Of a DNA stretch of 64,000 bases, positions 46,826-56,283 are shown in pieces. This DNA comes from Nannochloris sp. 'desiccata'. Its lineage: Eukaryota; Chlorophyta; Trebouxiophyceae; Chlorellales; Chlorellaceae. Positions within the stretch are counted from its first letter, which is position 1. Each line of letters begins with the position of its first letter. Where the stretch lies: positions 248,001 through 312,000 of the forward strand of contig JAGTXX020000001.1 of the NCBI GenBank assembly GCA_019044685.2, given 5' to 3'. The position numbers and the translations under genes were made by a program. The notes under the pieces were generated by a model. The model saw only the letters and a program-made list of their open reading frames with translations. It did not search any database and was not told where the DNA came from.

Positions 46826-47778
46826 ATGAAGCGTGCTTCGTCAGGGCCAGATGATTCCAAGCCTAGGAAGGGCGGTATAAAATGGTTCGTGTAGCTAGAT
46901 CAGGGTTTTGTTGTATATTGCGTATATTTCCTATTCCATTAAACTGAAATTTCCCGAGCCGGCGTGGAAATCTCAATCTTATTTTTTTTAACCTTTCCTC
47001 AACTCAGGGATGAAGATAACTTGGAAGAGAATGAGCGCATAAAAAAAGAACTCAATCCTCGAAAAATAGATGAACCAAAGACTCCTTACCTTAGCCCACA
47101 AGCAACAGAAGACGAAGAGGAGATGCTCGGTAAGAAGGGGGTGGGGAAATCCTGCTTCACTTTTCTATCGATATTATTTTCTACAGCCTGTTTCGTTCAT
47201 CTCACAGAATGAGCTCCTCCAGGAGAGAAGCAACTTACTGAAGATTGACTCATTATTTTCTACAGCCTTTTTACATCCATTTTTTTAATTTCACTACAGG
47301 AGATGGCCTATCCCCATTATCTCTCGATGACAAGGCCGCAGCAATGCATCATGCTGTGCATGCTGTGCATGCTGTGAGGACACATAAAAGTCCATGGAGT
47401 GACTCATCCGATCAAAATGGCGGCAGCCCAAGTCCCCGTGCACCAAATGGAAATAGTACAGGGAATAGTACAGGATCTCCTTCATGTAGCCGTAGTCCTC
47501 GATTTAGTGAAGAATATTATCGTGATAACTCTTCTTCTGATGAAGACACCGACGACGAGGATAAGAATGGTGGAGGACAAGAGTTGGAGAATGGCGGTGA
47601 CGGGGCCAGTGAAGAAAGAAAGATGAAAAAGAGCGAGAAGAGAAAAAAGTTCCAGGAAGCGAGGAAAGCGCATTATGGGATGAAAGAAGCGTTGCAAAAG
47701 GCGAAAGATCTGTTGGAAGATGAAGCAGAAGAAGACGAAGAAGTAGGAGACAAGATGGTAGAAGAGAATGACAACTAG
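46826..47778 (+). CDS. PPP1R2: protein phosphatase 1 inhibitor-2 (IPP-2 family)
   Basis: Three exons, 46826..46884, 47008..47129 and 47300..47778, join to 660 nt (219 aa). The three inhibitor-2 PP1-contact blocks are present: the KGGIKWDEDNL start (IKW made across the first splice), then KIDEPKTPYLSP, and the RKAHYGMKEALQKAKDLLEDE helix that covers the active site. The Thr in PKTPY corresponds to the regulatory GSK3-site context of inhibitor-2. The middle is Ser/Asn/Asp-rich with a tandem CATGCTGTG repeat (HAVHAV). Family knowledge: a disordered protein that binds and inhibits PP1 catalytic subunit until phosphorylated. TGTAA at 47926-47930 is a possible poly(A) signal. Divergent from gyrB. 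Confidence 0.92.
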
Positions 47779-48078
47779 TGCTTGTCTTGCTGCACAATCC
47801 AGCAATTGTGGGCGAGTGAGGTCTATGTGCTAAGTGTCTGTCTCTGTTTTTAATTTTGGATCCAACGTGCGATAGTAATAATAATGATTCAAAGGGCCAC
47901 GTAATCGGCACTCGCAAATTAAGCGTGTAAATATAACAAAATAGCAGCAGCAGCTTACCGCTTTGAGAAAAATATGTATATTATTCCTTATTCCCGCTTT
48001 GTTTTATACATATTTTAATTTTTTAGACATTGCAAATGCGTGTATTTATTCATATTTATTCAGAATACATCGGATCGT

Positions 48079-50166
48079 TTATTCAACTTCGACACCCCAG
48101 TATGTATTCACCAATGAAGCTGCTGCTGCCTGCAATTCTGGGGGTGCCGTAGCGCCAAACTGCAGGCATTCTAAAGCATCAATTCCATCTGCAGCCTCGA
48201 CTTCCCTCGCTCCATTCACAGGCAACATTCTTAACAACATTTCCACAAATTGAAGACCCAACCGAGCAGCCTCCACGTCAGCTGATCGTACTAACGACAG
48301 CATAGCACGCAAAGCATCAAGATCAGCACCAAAAAGGTAATTTAGCGCTTCAGCATCGCCAGTACCACCCCCGCCACCAGCACAGATATTGGCCAATGCG
48401 AACGCTGCTTCTTTACGTACGTGGAAGGGTTGGTGTTTCAATAAAGACATCAAAGCAGGCACAGCACCAGCTTTTTTTATTGCATCAACACCAGCACGAC
48501 CAGAAGTGCCAGCATAGTTGGCCAACACCCATGCTGCTTCTCTTTGAAGACCATGTTCTGCACTTTCAGCACAGATAACTACAGATTTAATGGTTTCAGA
48601 AGCTACAAAACTCTCTTGGCTCTCAGTCCTTTCATTAGGAATGAGCTGTGAAAGAAAAATAGCGGAACTTTCTTTACCGACATTGCCGCTGCCGCCAACT
48701 CCACCAACCGCTGCAAGAACATTACCAAGGGTACGCAGCAACGGCGTCACCAGCACTCGTGCAGCAGCAGAAGCAGAAGCATTCTCTGTAGGAAGACGAC
48801 TATCAGAAGGTACCGACGATGCCCTAGTATTAATGTTCAACATCCTTTCGACAGCTGTGTTTAATTTCATCATTAATGGAGTGATCAGCAAACATGGGTC
48901 CTCTACTAATTTAAGTAGAAACTTCTCAGGGCCGGCAGTGACATAGGCAAGTACCCAGGCAGTTTCAATACATAAACTATCGATAAAATCTGGTAGAGGA
49001 TGACCGCTGTTGTCGTTGTCGTTGATTGTTAAAGACATGACAAGAGCAGAGGCGGCCCCATTATTGGACATGAAGGCAGCTATCTCAGTCTCTCCAGCAC
49101 CGCGAAGTAAATTCGCAAGCGCCCAAGACGCTGTAGCACCAGTTTCAATCGTTTGTCGAATCTCTAATAAACTACGTATATCGTTGTCCATAGCAGCACC
49201 AGCGGTAGAGTTGCTTGCTGTCTTTGCAGCCATTGCTGATTGCACCCCCAAAATCATGAGCTGTGCCAATGGAGGCACCGCTCCATTCGAAATAAGCGTC
49301 TCTTTATACTCTACATCATCTCCTGCGATGTTTCCCAACGCCCAAGCGCACTGCTCAGCCACAGCAAGGCCACTCCCGCCACCAAGGTGAGCGATCAATA
49401 TCGGTGCTGCAGGCACCACTGCCTTGACAACTGCTGGCTCACCCACAGCCAGGTTTGTCAAGGCCCAGGCAGCTTCGAATATTGTTTCTACGGAAGTTTC
49501 ATTGCTTTGCGGCGGTTGAAGAGCGGAAATTAGGGCCGGAATGCCTCCAGAAGAGAGTACGGCAAGGGTGGGAGGGTTTTCATAATTCGATAAATATTGG
49601 CGGAGAGTTTTTATAGCCTGTAAATGTGCTTGTCCACCAATGGGAGAGGCATTTTGCATTGCCTGGATGGCGGTTTGGACTTGTTGGTCGATGTCGAGTG
49701 GGTTAGGTAAGGAGATGAGTGCATGAATCCCAGTTTCAGGTTGCTCCACTTGGGGATGCTCGTTGAGAGGTGGTGACACCTCAGCTGCTGCTGCTGCTCC
49801 AGGTAAGCTTGCTGTGCTTGTATCGCGACGCAGGCGTTTCTTTCTGCCTGATTCTGATGTGAGAGCATTGATCTACAGAGGAATAACAGATAAATAGAGA
49901 GTATCGAAGTTAAAAGTGATCAGGGAAGGGTCAGGATTACAATTTATGCAACAACAAAAAATGGAGAGTAACTTCGTTCAGAATAAAATCTTACCTCCAG
50001 GCCTCTCTTCTCTACTCCACCAAGCCTTGATTGTTTGCCTCCATGCTTTGGATCCCTGCAGAGGTGCTCATTATAGGGAACAATGAGCTCACTGCAGGAG
50101 ATGACGGATACTGGTAACTAAACGGCCAACGGCCACCGTCAGTGGCACCTACCTTGTGGGCTGCAT
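48079..50166 (-). CDS. IMPA: importin alpha-like armadillo protein
   Basis: Three exons, 50166..50153 (14 nt), 50055..49995 and 49872..48079, join to 1869 nt (622 aa). The N-terminus, only visible after splicing (MQPTRDPKHGGKQSRLGG, KRGLE, then GRKKRLRRDTS), is basic and stands where the importin-beta-binding domain lies, though it is a poor match to the usual RRRR-rich form. About nine to ten armadillo repeats follow, with the NLS-groove pattern AAWALTNLAVG, CAWALGNIAGDD, ASWALANLLRG, TAWVLAYVTAG, AAWVLANYAGTSG, AAFALANICAGGG (W...N pairs). Family knowledge: carries NLS cargo into the nucleus with importin beta. Two low-complexity insertions make it ~90 residues longer than plant importin alpha. 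Divergent from PUS10, 182 bp apart. Confidence 0.92.
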
Positions 50167-50348
50167 ATTTATGTTGTTTATGATCTTGGGTTGTTTGATT
50201 TTGCGGGTGGGCGTCGCGGGACGCAGATTTATATCGATGCCAACGTGGCAGTTTTAGAAATAGGTTTTTAGCCCAAATATTTCAACCAAAAATTAAGACG
50301 CCCATTGCATTCATTTAACTATGCATTCATTGTAAAATAGATTTAATA

Positions 50349-52186
50349 ATGGATAATACCAATCCTCTTGAAGCGTTCTTTGAAGATAACGCGGTAAGCA
50401 TATTAATTTGATTAAAAATAACTGATTCTAAAGTCAATTGAATTAATCTACTTCACTTCAATCCGACTTTCACCTCATGTAGATCTGCAAGGCATGCGTA
50501 AACCGGTGGAAAGTCGAAACGGACAATTCAGCTGGCCTCCCTCCAGAATCAAAGAGGCCCCGTTCCGACGCCGCCGCTGCTGCAGAGGCACCGCCGTCTT
50601 CTGCTGTCTGCCCTCTATGTCTTGGTCTTGCTCAAAATAACTCTACCCACGTATTTGAAGTAGACTTGACCCCTCCAAGCCTGATTTTCAACCCTGATAA
50701 GACAAGCAACGAAGATAACGTAACTAAAGATGCATCGTCGGTCTCGCAACCACAACCGCAACTTCAAGTTTTCAAATCTTTCCCCTCGCTATCAGAAGCT
50801 CTTCAAGCCCTTCGTGAAGTCTGGGACTTTGATTCTTATGCGCTAGAGGTCTCTCTACCAGCAGTGTTTGCTGTCCGTGGTCAGGCAGCGTGGTGGGCTG
50901 CCCAGCCTCACCTACTTCGTGCAGGTACAGCAGCAGAGGGCACAGTGCCAGGCTATCTGACGAGCAGAGCTACAGTTCGAGATGTACGAGAGGCTTTGCG
51001 ACACCAGTACGCCTGCCACTTAGGCGAATTACTTGGTAAAGGACCAGACCAAGAGTCTACTATGCGGTTATCTTTCGGATGTCGTCTTTCTTCTCAAGTC
51101 GAAAATGAAGCACAATGGCTGGCGCCCCCACCACCAAAAATGGGTCGAAAAAAACGTCTTTTGAATAAAAGACGTGGCCAAGATGGCAGTAAAAATGCCT
51201 ACGTAGCCCCATTACCGTTGTTATCGTCTCCTACGATCGTTTCAAAGCTTGCTACAATGTCTAAGCAGGAATTTATGGACAAATGTCCACAATCTGCTGT
51301 CCTGCTTTCGCGACCACTGGCTATTTCAAATAAACGTACCCACAGCGATGCCAATGATAGTTCTACTGCTGCTGTTGGCGGTCTTTCTAGTAATAGTATG
51401 ATTTCTCCTAATGTAGTAGCAGTAGTGACTATCTCCCCATATAGACTTCCCCAATATATAGGAGGCAGGTACATCAAACTAGAACGAGGCCTTCCAAATT
51501 CACCTTGGTTTGATTTCAACGGAGAAAGAAAAGGCAGTTCATCTGTCCAGGAAGAAATCGCGAAGATTGTACTGCCTGGTCTCGATGCTGATGGGTATAC
51601 GTTTATGTCGTCGGGCAGAGAAGATATAGATGTCCGTATGTTGGGGAATGGAAGGCCATTTGCTTTAGAAATTAAAAACATGAGAGCAAGCATGCCGAGC
51701 GTAGAAACCGCAGCGGCACTTGAAAAAAGTTCAATACTGGCTAATTCTGGGGTGGAGATAAGGAATTTACGTCCATTAGATCCCAAATCAATAGCTTTAT
51801 TGAAGGATGGGGAGCAAGAGAAGCGAAAAAGCTATGCAGCGGTGTGTTGGGTACCTAGAGCAATGACGAGAGATGATTATGAAAAAATAAACGCTCTTGG
51901 GAAAGAATGTGATGTGGAACTGGAGCAGTGGACTCCTTTGAGAGTATTACATCGTCGACCAAATTTATGTCGACCTCGTGCTGTGCATGATATGACTGCT
52001 GAATCACTCCCAGAATTGCCACGGGGTTACTTTCTTTTAAGGTTGACGACAGCAGCGGGGACCTATGTGAAGGAGTTTGTGCATGGAGATCGAGGGAGGA
52101 CAAGGCCGTGTATTAAAGATATTTTAGAGTGTGATTCTGCCGAGTGTGTTTATTTGGATGTCACGGGGGTTGATCACGACTTTTAA
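50349..52186 (+). CDS. PUS10: tRNA pseudouridine synthase PUS10
   Basis: Exons 50349..50393 and 50483..52186 (GTAAGC / ATGTAG, phase 0) give 1749 nt (582 aa). The N-terminus has two CxxC pairs (ICKAC and CPLC), as in the PUS10 zinc/THUMP region. The catalytic domain carries SGREDIDVRMLGNGRPFALE at about 393-412 with the catalytic Asp in EDID, then EIKNMR, and later FLLRLTTAAGTYVKEFVHGD, RTRPCIKDILECD. Family knowledge: makes pseudouridine 54/55 in the T-loop of tRNAs in archaea and eukaryotes; the human protein also has a miRNA-processing role. There is an inserted Lys/Arg-rich loop (RKKRLLNKRRGQ). Confidence 0.95.
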
Positions 52187-52455
52187 AAAGGTAAAAAGGC
52201 GGGGGAGTAGCCATGAAACGCCTGCTGGGCCCACGTGCAGTTGAAAAGATCACCAAATGAAGGTCATCATTTTTTTCTCCCAAAATGGAGGTTACTTTTC
52301 ATTTCATGAACGTTTTGTGCACGCATTTATTTCTTGTTAAAGTTTGAAAGGTAAAAGCTTTGTGAACAAGGCGTCTGACTTAAAGCTTTTGACATTGCGA
52401 TACACGATTCGTTAATCTCTCTTAGTAGCATTACTTCGCTGCTCTTTTAAATAAA

Positions 52456-53490
52456 ATGTCGACCCAGTCACCACAAACCATTACCTATGATGTTGCATCA
52501 TTAGTATCAGAAGATTTCTACGGCTATTGGCCTTCAACTGCTCTCGCTTCAATTGCTCTGGCATTATTCTTAATTGCCGGCCTGACTGTCGAATTCCAAA
52601 TCTTCAAGGCCAAAAATAGAAATGCACGCTACATGCACCTTGTAGGTATCACTGGGTTTATCGAAGCAGCAGGCTACGTTGCTATCCTGTGGCTCATTGA
52701 CAATTCTGGCAAGACGAACATTTACGCCCCCTACGTCATCTCTCAAACCTTCCTCATCCTCTCCCCCAACCTTCTCCAAGCAGCAAACTACGCTACAGCC
52801 GGGAAAATCTCTCTTTTGTCTGGAATGTCAAACGAGAAACGTATTCTCAAGCCTCGAGTCCTTACAAGTACATTTATTGGTTTAGACGTCTTTGCTTTGG
52901 TTATCCAGGCCGCCGGTATTACAATTTGGGCTACCTCTAAAGGCTCTGGAGAACCCGATTCTGAAGCTATTACGCTTGGAAGCTGGATTACTGTTGCCGG
53001 TCTCGCCGTTCAACTCGTTTCTTTCTGTCTTTTCACATTTTTGGCTTTCTGGATTCAGCGCTCTCCAAATAATATGTTGAAGGGCAGTCCAGAGCATAAA
53101 AAGCTCTTTACTGGCCTTTATTTGACGATTTTGTTTGTTAGTATTCGTAATATATACCGATTTGTAGAATTTGTCCAAGGAGCAGTCCTTACATGGCCTG
53201 TTATGGACCCAAATACCTATGTTATCTCAGAAAAGGAAGCCTTATTCTACACGCTTGATACCTTGCCGATCTTATTTTGTTTTATCAGTTTTATCGTATA
53301 CAATCCAGCAAACTTATTGCCTAAATACCTTGTGGATTCTAAAACGGGAGATCGCTTACCTGTTGTTGCTGGAGATGTTGAAAGTGGTGGAGTGGTCGGG
53401 GGCGTAGACGGAGTGGTGCCTGGAGGTGAAGAGAAGTCTATTGGAAACAATGGCATCAAGGCAAGTGCAAGCACCGATAGCTCTATGTAA
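52456..53490 (+). CDS. RTA1-family (RTA1/RSB1-like) seven-TM membrane protein
   Basis: Single exon, 344 aa. Seven hydrophobic segments are visible, starting at about residue 25. RTA1 hallmarks: the stretch GFIEAAGYVAILWL after TM2; ILSPNLLQAANYATAGKI in TM3-4; SIRNIYRFVEFVQGA after TM5; and EALFYTLDTLPILFCFISF into YNPANLLPKYL at TM7. The Gly/Val-rich tail (GGVVGGVDGVVPGGEE) is soluble. Family knowledge: RTA1/RSB1/YLR046C proteins of fungi are plasma-membrane or ER proteins tied to lipid or sphingoid-base export and drug tolerance; the family is best known from fungi. There is no Lys in TM7, so it is not a retinal rhodopsin. It is intronless and follows PUS10 on the same strand by 270 bp. Transfer from fungi is possible but unproven. 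Confidence 0.85.
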   Translation: MSTQSPQTITYDVASLVSEDFYGYWPSTALASIALALFLIAGLTVEFQIFKAKNRNARYMHLVGITGFIEAAGYVAILWLIDNSGKTNIYAPYVISQTFLILSPNLLQAANYATAGKISLLSGMSNEKRILKPRVLTSTFIGLDVFALVIQAAGITIWATSKGSGEPDSEAITLGSWITVAGLAVQLVSFCLFTFLAFWIQRSPNNMLKGSPEHKKLFTGLYLTILFVSIRNIYRFVEFVQGAVLTWPVMDPNTYVISEKEALFYTLDTLPILFCFISFIVYNPANLLPKYLVDSKTGDRLPVVAGDVESGGVVGGVDGVVPGGEEKSIGNNGIKASASTDSSM

Positions 53491-53843
53491 AATAAAGATA
53501 CGTTTTGCTTTGACTTCTTGTTATGCATGTATCTGTGTATCTTGTTTAGTTTATTATCTATTTGATATCTACACTGCTTGAATTTTTTTTTTGATGAAAT
53601 AGCGCGAGCCACAAAAACAAGATAGCAAGAGTAAGATTGGAGAAAATAGTAGTTTACAGGCACGTTTGTTGATCTATACAGACTTGAGTAAGACTAATAA
53701 AAGAGGCATTGATTTAAGTAGAGTTGCACGCGCGTTTGGAAACAAGTCTTGAAAACTGGAACTGGCTTCTCTTGACCTGAGGGAATTTTGAGCACAAAGA
53801 ATGACATCTGGGGTTCTTCTAAGAAGCGAAGTCTTCCTTCTCT
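53491..53843. other. intergenic between convergent RTA1-like and secreted-protein genes
   Basis: About 353 bp of probable 3' UTRs. TTACA at 53654-53658 is a possible poly(A) signal for the minus-strand gene. A T-run sits at 53584-53592. Nothing else was recognised. Confidence 0.4.
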
Positions 53844-54752
53844 TCAACCAAAGATGTTGACGGTGGTTCTAGAAGTCAAACTGACTGTAATTTGAATAAA
53901 GGTCTGGATGATTATCACCACGAACTCACTGCACCCACCAGCAGAGATAATATAAGTGGTAAACGCACTTGCACAGGTCCGGGCCACAGCGACGTTGCCT
54001 GTGACCACTAAAAACACAATACTCAAAGAAAAACTCGACACAGTCTTTGTAACGTAGGTGACATCTCCAGAATTTGCTGCGTTGATGCACAGTTGGGCAA
54101 AGGAGTTGGTATACGCGCTCGCAGCTGAAGGGTTAGAAACGACAGCTGTAGAGAATCCTTTAGAAACAGAGACAGCAGTGGCGCTACTTAAAGCAGAGTT
54201 CAAGGCTTCAGCTCCACTGGAAGGGTCATTTTCGTTCTGTTGTAAAGAGCTATTGACATCTTGTACGACAGCAGTATCGACTGAAGTGCCATCAGGAACG
54301 ATATCGCTGGGTAAGTTGTCGATTATGTCACTTTCTTCATCTTGGAGCTGAGGGGAAACGGTACCGCCACCGAAATCTTCGGGAGAAGGAGCAGGGGAGG
54401 TGATGGTTTGTTGTTGCTCTTGTTGTTGTTGGGACGACTCCTCTTCTTGGTTGCCTCCTTCTTGAATTGGGGCCTGGAAGACGATCCCTTGGGTGTCAGT
54501 TTGGCTCTGATCTTGGCCACTTTGGTCAAGATCAGTGGTTTGTTCCTCTGTAGAAGAAGGAGAAGGTGGGGTGGGAGGAGGCGGGGCTGAAGTAGGGGGT
54601 GGAGGAGGGGGAGGGGAAGTCACGTTCATAGGAGGAGGGGGAGGGATAGAAGACTGGTCGGCGCCGTTGCTATCATCATTCTGAAGCAATGTGCGCCCTT
54701 GAGCGCATGCCAGAAGAGCCATAAAGGCGAAGCATACTGCAACACGCTTCAT
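53844..54752 (-). CDS. secreted Pro/Gln-rich protein with silk-like Ser/Ala C-terminal domain (paralogue 1)
   Basis: Single exon, 302 aa. A clear signal peptide (MKRVAVCFAFMALLACAQG) is followed by RTLLQ. Next come a Pro-rich hinge (PPPPPMNVTSPPPPPPP), a Gln/Glu/Ser/Asp-rich stretch to about residue 175, and a C-terminal domain of about 120 residues, Ser/Ala/Val-rich with three Cys (ALSSATAVSVSKGFSTAVV, YTNSFAQLCINAANSGD, CASAFTTYIISAGGCSEFV) ending TTVNIFG. The same domain ends the gene at 56.3-58.0 kb. The Pro-rich hinge is typical of cell-wall glycoproteins of green algae and land plants. No known family was recognised; an extracellular matrix or wall role is inference. The very hydrophobic C-terminus might anchor the protein or drive beta-assembly. 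Confidence 0.8.
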   Translation of the reverse strand: MKRVAVCFAFMALLACAQGRTLLQNDDSNGADQSSIPPPPPMNVTSPPPPPPPTSAPPPPTPPSPSSTEEQTTDLDQSGQDQSQTDTQGIVFQAPIQEGGNQEEESSQQQQEQQQTITSPAPSPEDFGGGTVSPQLQDEESDIIDNLPSDIVPDGTSVDTAVVQDVNSSLQQNENDPSSGAEALNSALSSATAVSVSKGFSTAVVSNPSAASAYTNSFAQLCINAANSGDVTYVTKTVSSFSLSIVFLVVTGNVAVARTCASAFTTYIISAGGCSEFVVIIIQTFIQITVSLTSRTTVNIFG

Positions 54753-55110
54753 ATTTTGTAGGAGAAAACTACAAGACAGGCAGAAAGTGCTTAAAACAGA
54801 ACAGCGCTTGTAATAAGGGCTGAGATTGAGTCGGCAAGGTTGTAAGGAACCTCTCTTTCAAGTAGTAAAAGATAAATGGCGTCAGGAAGAGCGTCCAAGG
54901 GCCTAAATGGGTTCCCTCTTCATTTCAGGTTTTCTTTCCAATTTCGCTCACTGCACACCGTGGCAATTTATGAGACTGTCTGTCTTGGACCAAGCCACAA
55001 GAACAAGTGCTCTGCTAGTAGCTTTTAAAACCACAACTTTTGTTCTGTTTAAAGCTACAGGCATTGTCTTGATATTTGTATTTATCAACTAGCCAAAAAT
55101 CAATTCAACT
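54753..55110. promoter_or_regulatory. divergent region, secreted protein 1 / plastid unknown gene
   Basis: About 358 bp between opposite starts. An open frame of 61 codons at 54907-55092 is out of frame with the next gene and shows no domain; I treat it as chance. No promoter motif is assigned. Confidence 0.35.
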
Positions 55111-55899
55111 ATGCCGACAATGTGGCGCCTAAGTCACTTCCCATCGCAACGATTACATCTAAACTTGATCACAACATCATCGAATCTAAAACGACAAAAT
55201 TTTAGATCCTTTTGCCCTCGAGCGGCCTCTAAAATACAACCAGAACGACCTACCCTTGACGATGTTCAGCGCCTTTCAGAAGGGCGTGCTGCTAGAACGA
55301 GAGGCTATGGTAGCCGTCAGATCCCACATCGCCTTAACGCCGATGAGCGGCAAGAATATAATCGAGCCAAGGAACGCGGTTTCCTCACGCTAAAGGGCAG
55401 TGGATACCGAGCGGAGCGTAAAGGGGCTCCTTTAGCCAACATTTGGAGACAATTTAATGATGCAAATGGAAGACCGTGTATAGTCATAGAGCAACAAGGT
55501 CCCCTTGACACTGTACTTCTGGATTTGTCACCTTTAAGACTATTAAATAATAGTTTATCATCAGTAGAGGAGGCTCTGGGCCAAGTAGCTAAAGAATTAG
55601 GTGTAGAGACATTTCCTCCAGGGTCGCATGGGTCTCCTTTTACAGTCATAGTTCCGGTAGATAGCTTCTTAGAGGATGAAGAGGGAGTGGAAAGTGCGGC
55701 ACCGAGTGAAGGGAGCAGTGCCGGTGGTGGTGATATAGAAGACGGTAGAGAGCTTACTGCAGCAGAGGAGCATACATTAACTGCTCCTATTTGGCAACAA
55801 AAGCCGAAATTACTGTTTTTCAGATGTGAAAGGCCTGTTGCAAAGCTCCTAGGAAAGAATCTGGCTGCAGCTACAGGGGGCGGTAGCATGAATTTTTAA
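55111..55899 (+). CDS. probable plastid protein, conserved-looking, unknown function
   Basis: Single exon, 262 aa. The first ~45 residues are basic and Ser/Thr/Leu-rich without acids (MPTMWRLSHFPSQRLHLN), fitting a transit peptide. The following block looks structured and ordered: RPTLDDVQRLSEGRAARTRG, YGSRQIPHRLNADERQEYNR, AKERGFLTLKGSGYRAERKG, then PLANIWRQFNDANGRPCIVI and TVLLDLSPLRL. The last 80 residues include an acidic low-complexity loop. I believe similar proteins with the PHRLN...AK..G block occur in plants without a known role, but cannot name the family. It sits between the two secreted paralogues without an evident link. Confidence 0.72.
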   Translation: MPTMWRLSHFPSQRLHLNLITTSSNLKRQNFRSFCPRAASKIQPERPTLDDVQRLSEGRAARTRGYGSRQIPHRLNADERQEYNRAKERGFLTLKGSGYRAERKGAPLANIWRQFNDANGRPCIVIEQQGPLDTVLLDLSPLRLLNNSLSSVEEALGQVAKELGVETFPPGSHGSPFTVIVPVDSFLEDEEGVESAAPSEGSSAGGGDIEDGRELTAAEEHTLTAPIWQQKPKLLFFRCERPVAKLLGKNLAAATGGGSMNF

Positions 55900-56283
55900 A
55901 TTTTCTGATGTATTCTCATACATAATTATATCTAGTCATTCATTTTATTACTGTTCTATTAAATGTTTATTAAGAAATCAAACATAAAAAGTACTTTATT
56001 AATCTGAATCAATAATAATAGGAATACTTTCTACCTATTATTATTATTATTATAAGAATGTGGGGGGAGGGAAAGACGAGGCTCTGTTGACGGTAAAAAG
56101 AAAGAAAGAAAAAGCTCCTAGCTTTCTTTTTTATTTACCAAGCCTAGGCCTCAAAAATAAAGGGATATATTTGCAATCTCTTTATCTACGGGCACATCAA
56201 AATATGTTTTCAAAGGGGGAAAAAAGACACGATATTCTTCATAATTTTTTTGATCAGTGTTTTGACGAAAGCTTTCTTAATTC
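55900..56283. other. intergenic between convergent genes, with ATT microsatellite
   Basis: About 384 bp, AT-rich; (ATT) repeats at 56037-56054 and an AAAG/GAAA-rich stretch at about 56092-56112. It should hold both 3' UTRs. Confidence 0.45.

Noticed and set aside
41739..52186. A pseudouridylation gene cluster (NAF1 and PUS10)
   Set aside because: Four unrelated genes lie between them; eukaryotic gene order gives no reason to link them, so I treat it as chance.
52456..53490. Possible microbial or heliorhodopsin (seven TM segments)
   Set aside because: No Lys in the last TM segment for retinal, and the sequence has the RTA1 blocks instead.
54907..55092. 61-codon frame upstream of the plastid unknown gene
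   Set aside because: Out of frame with the gene, no recognisable feature, and it fills a normal divergent promoter gap.
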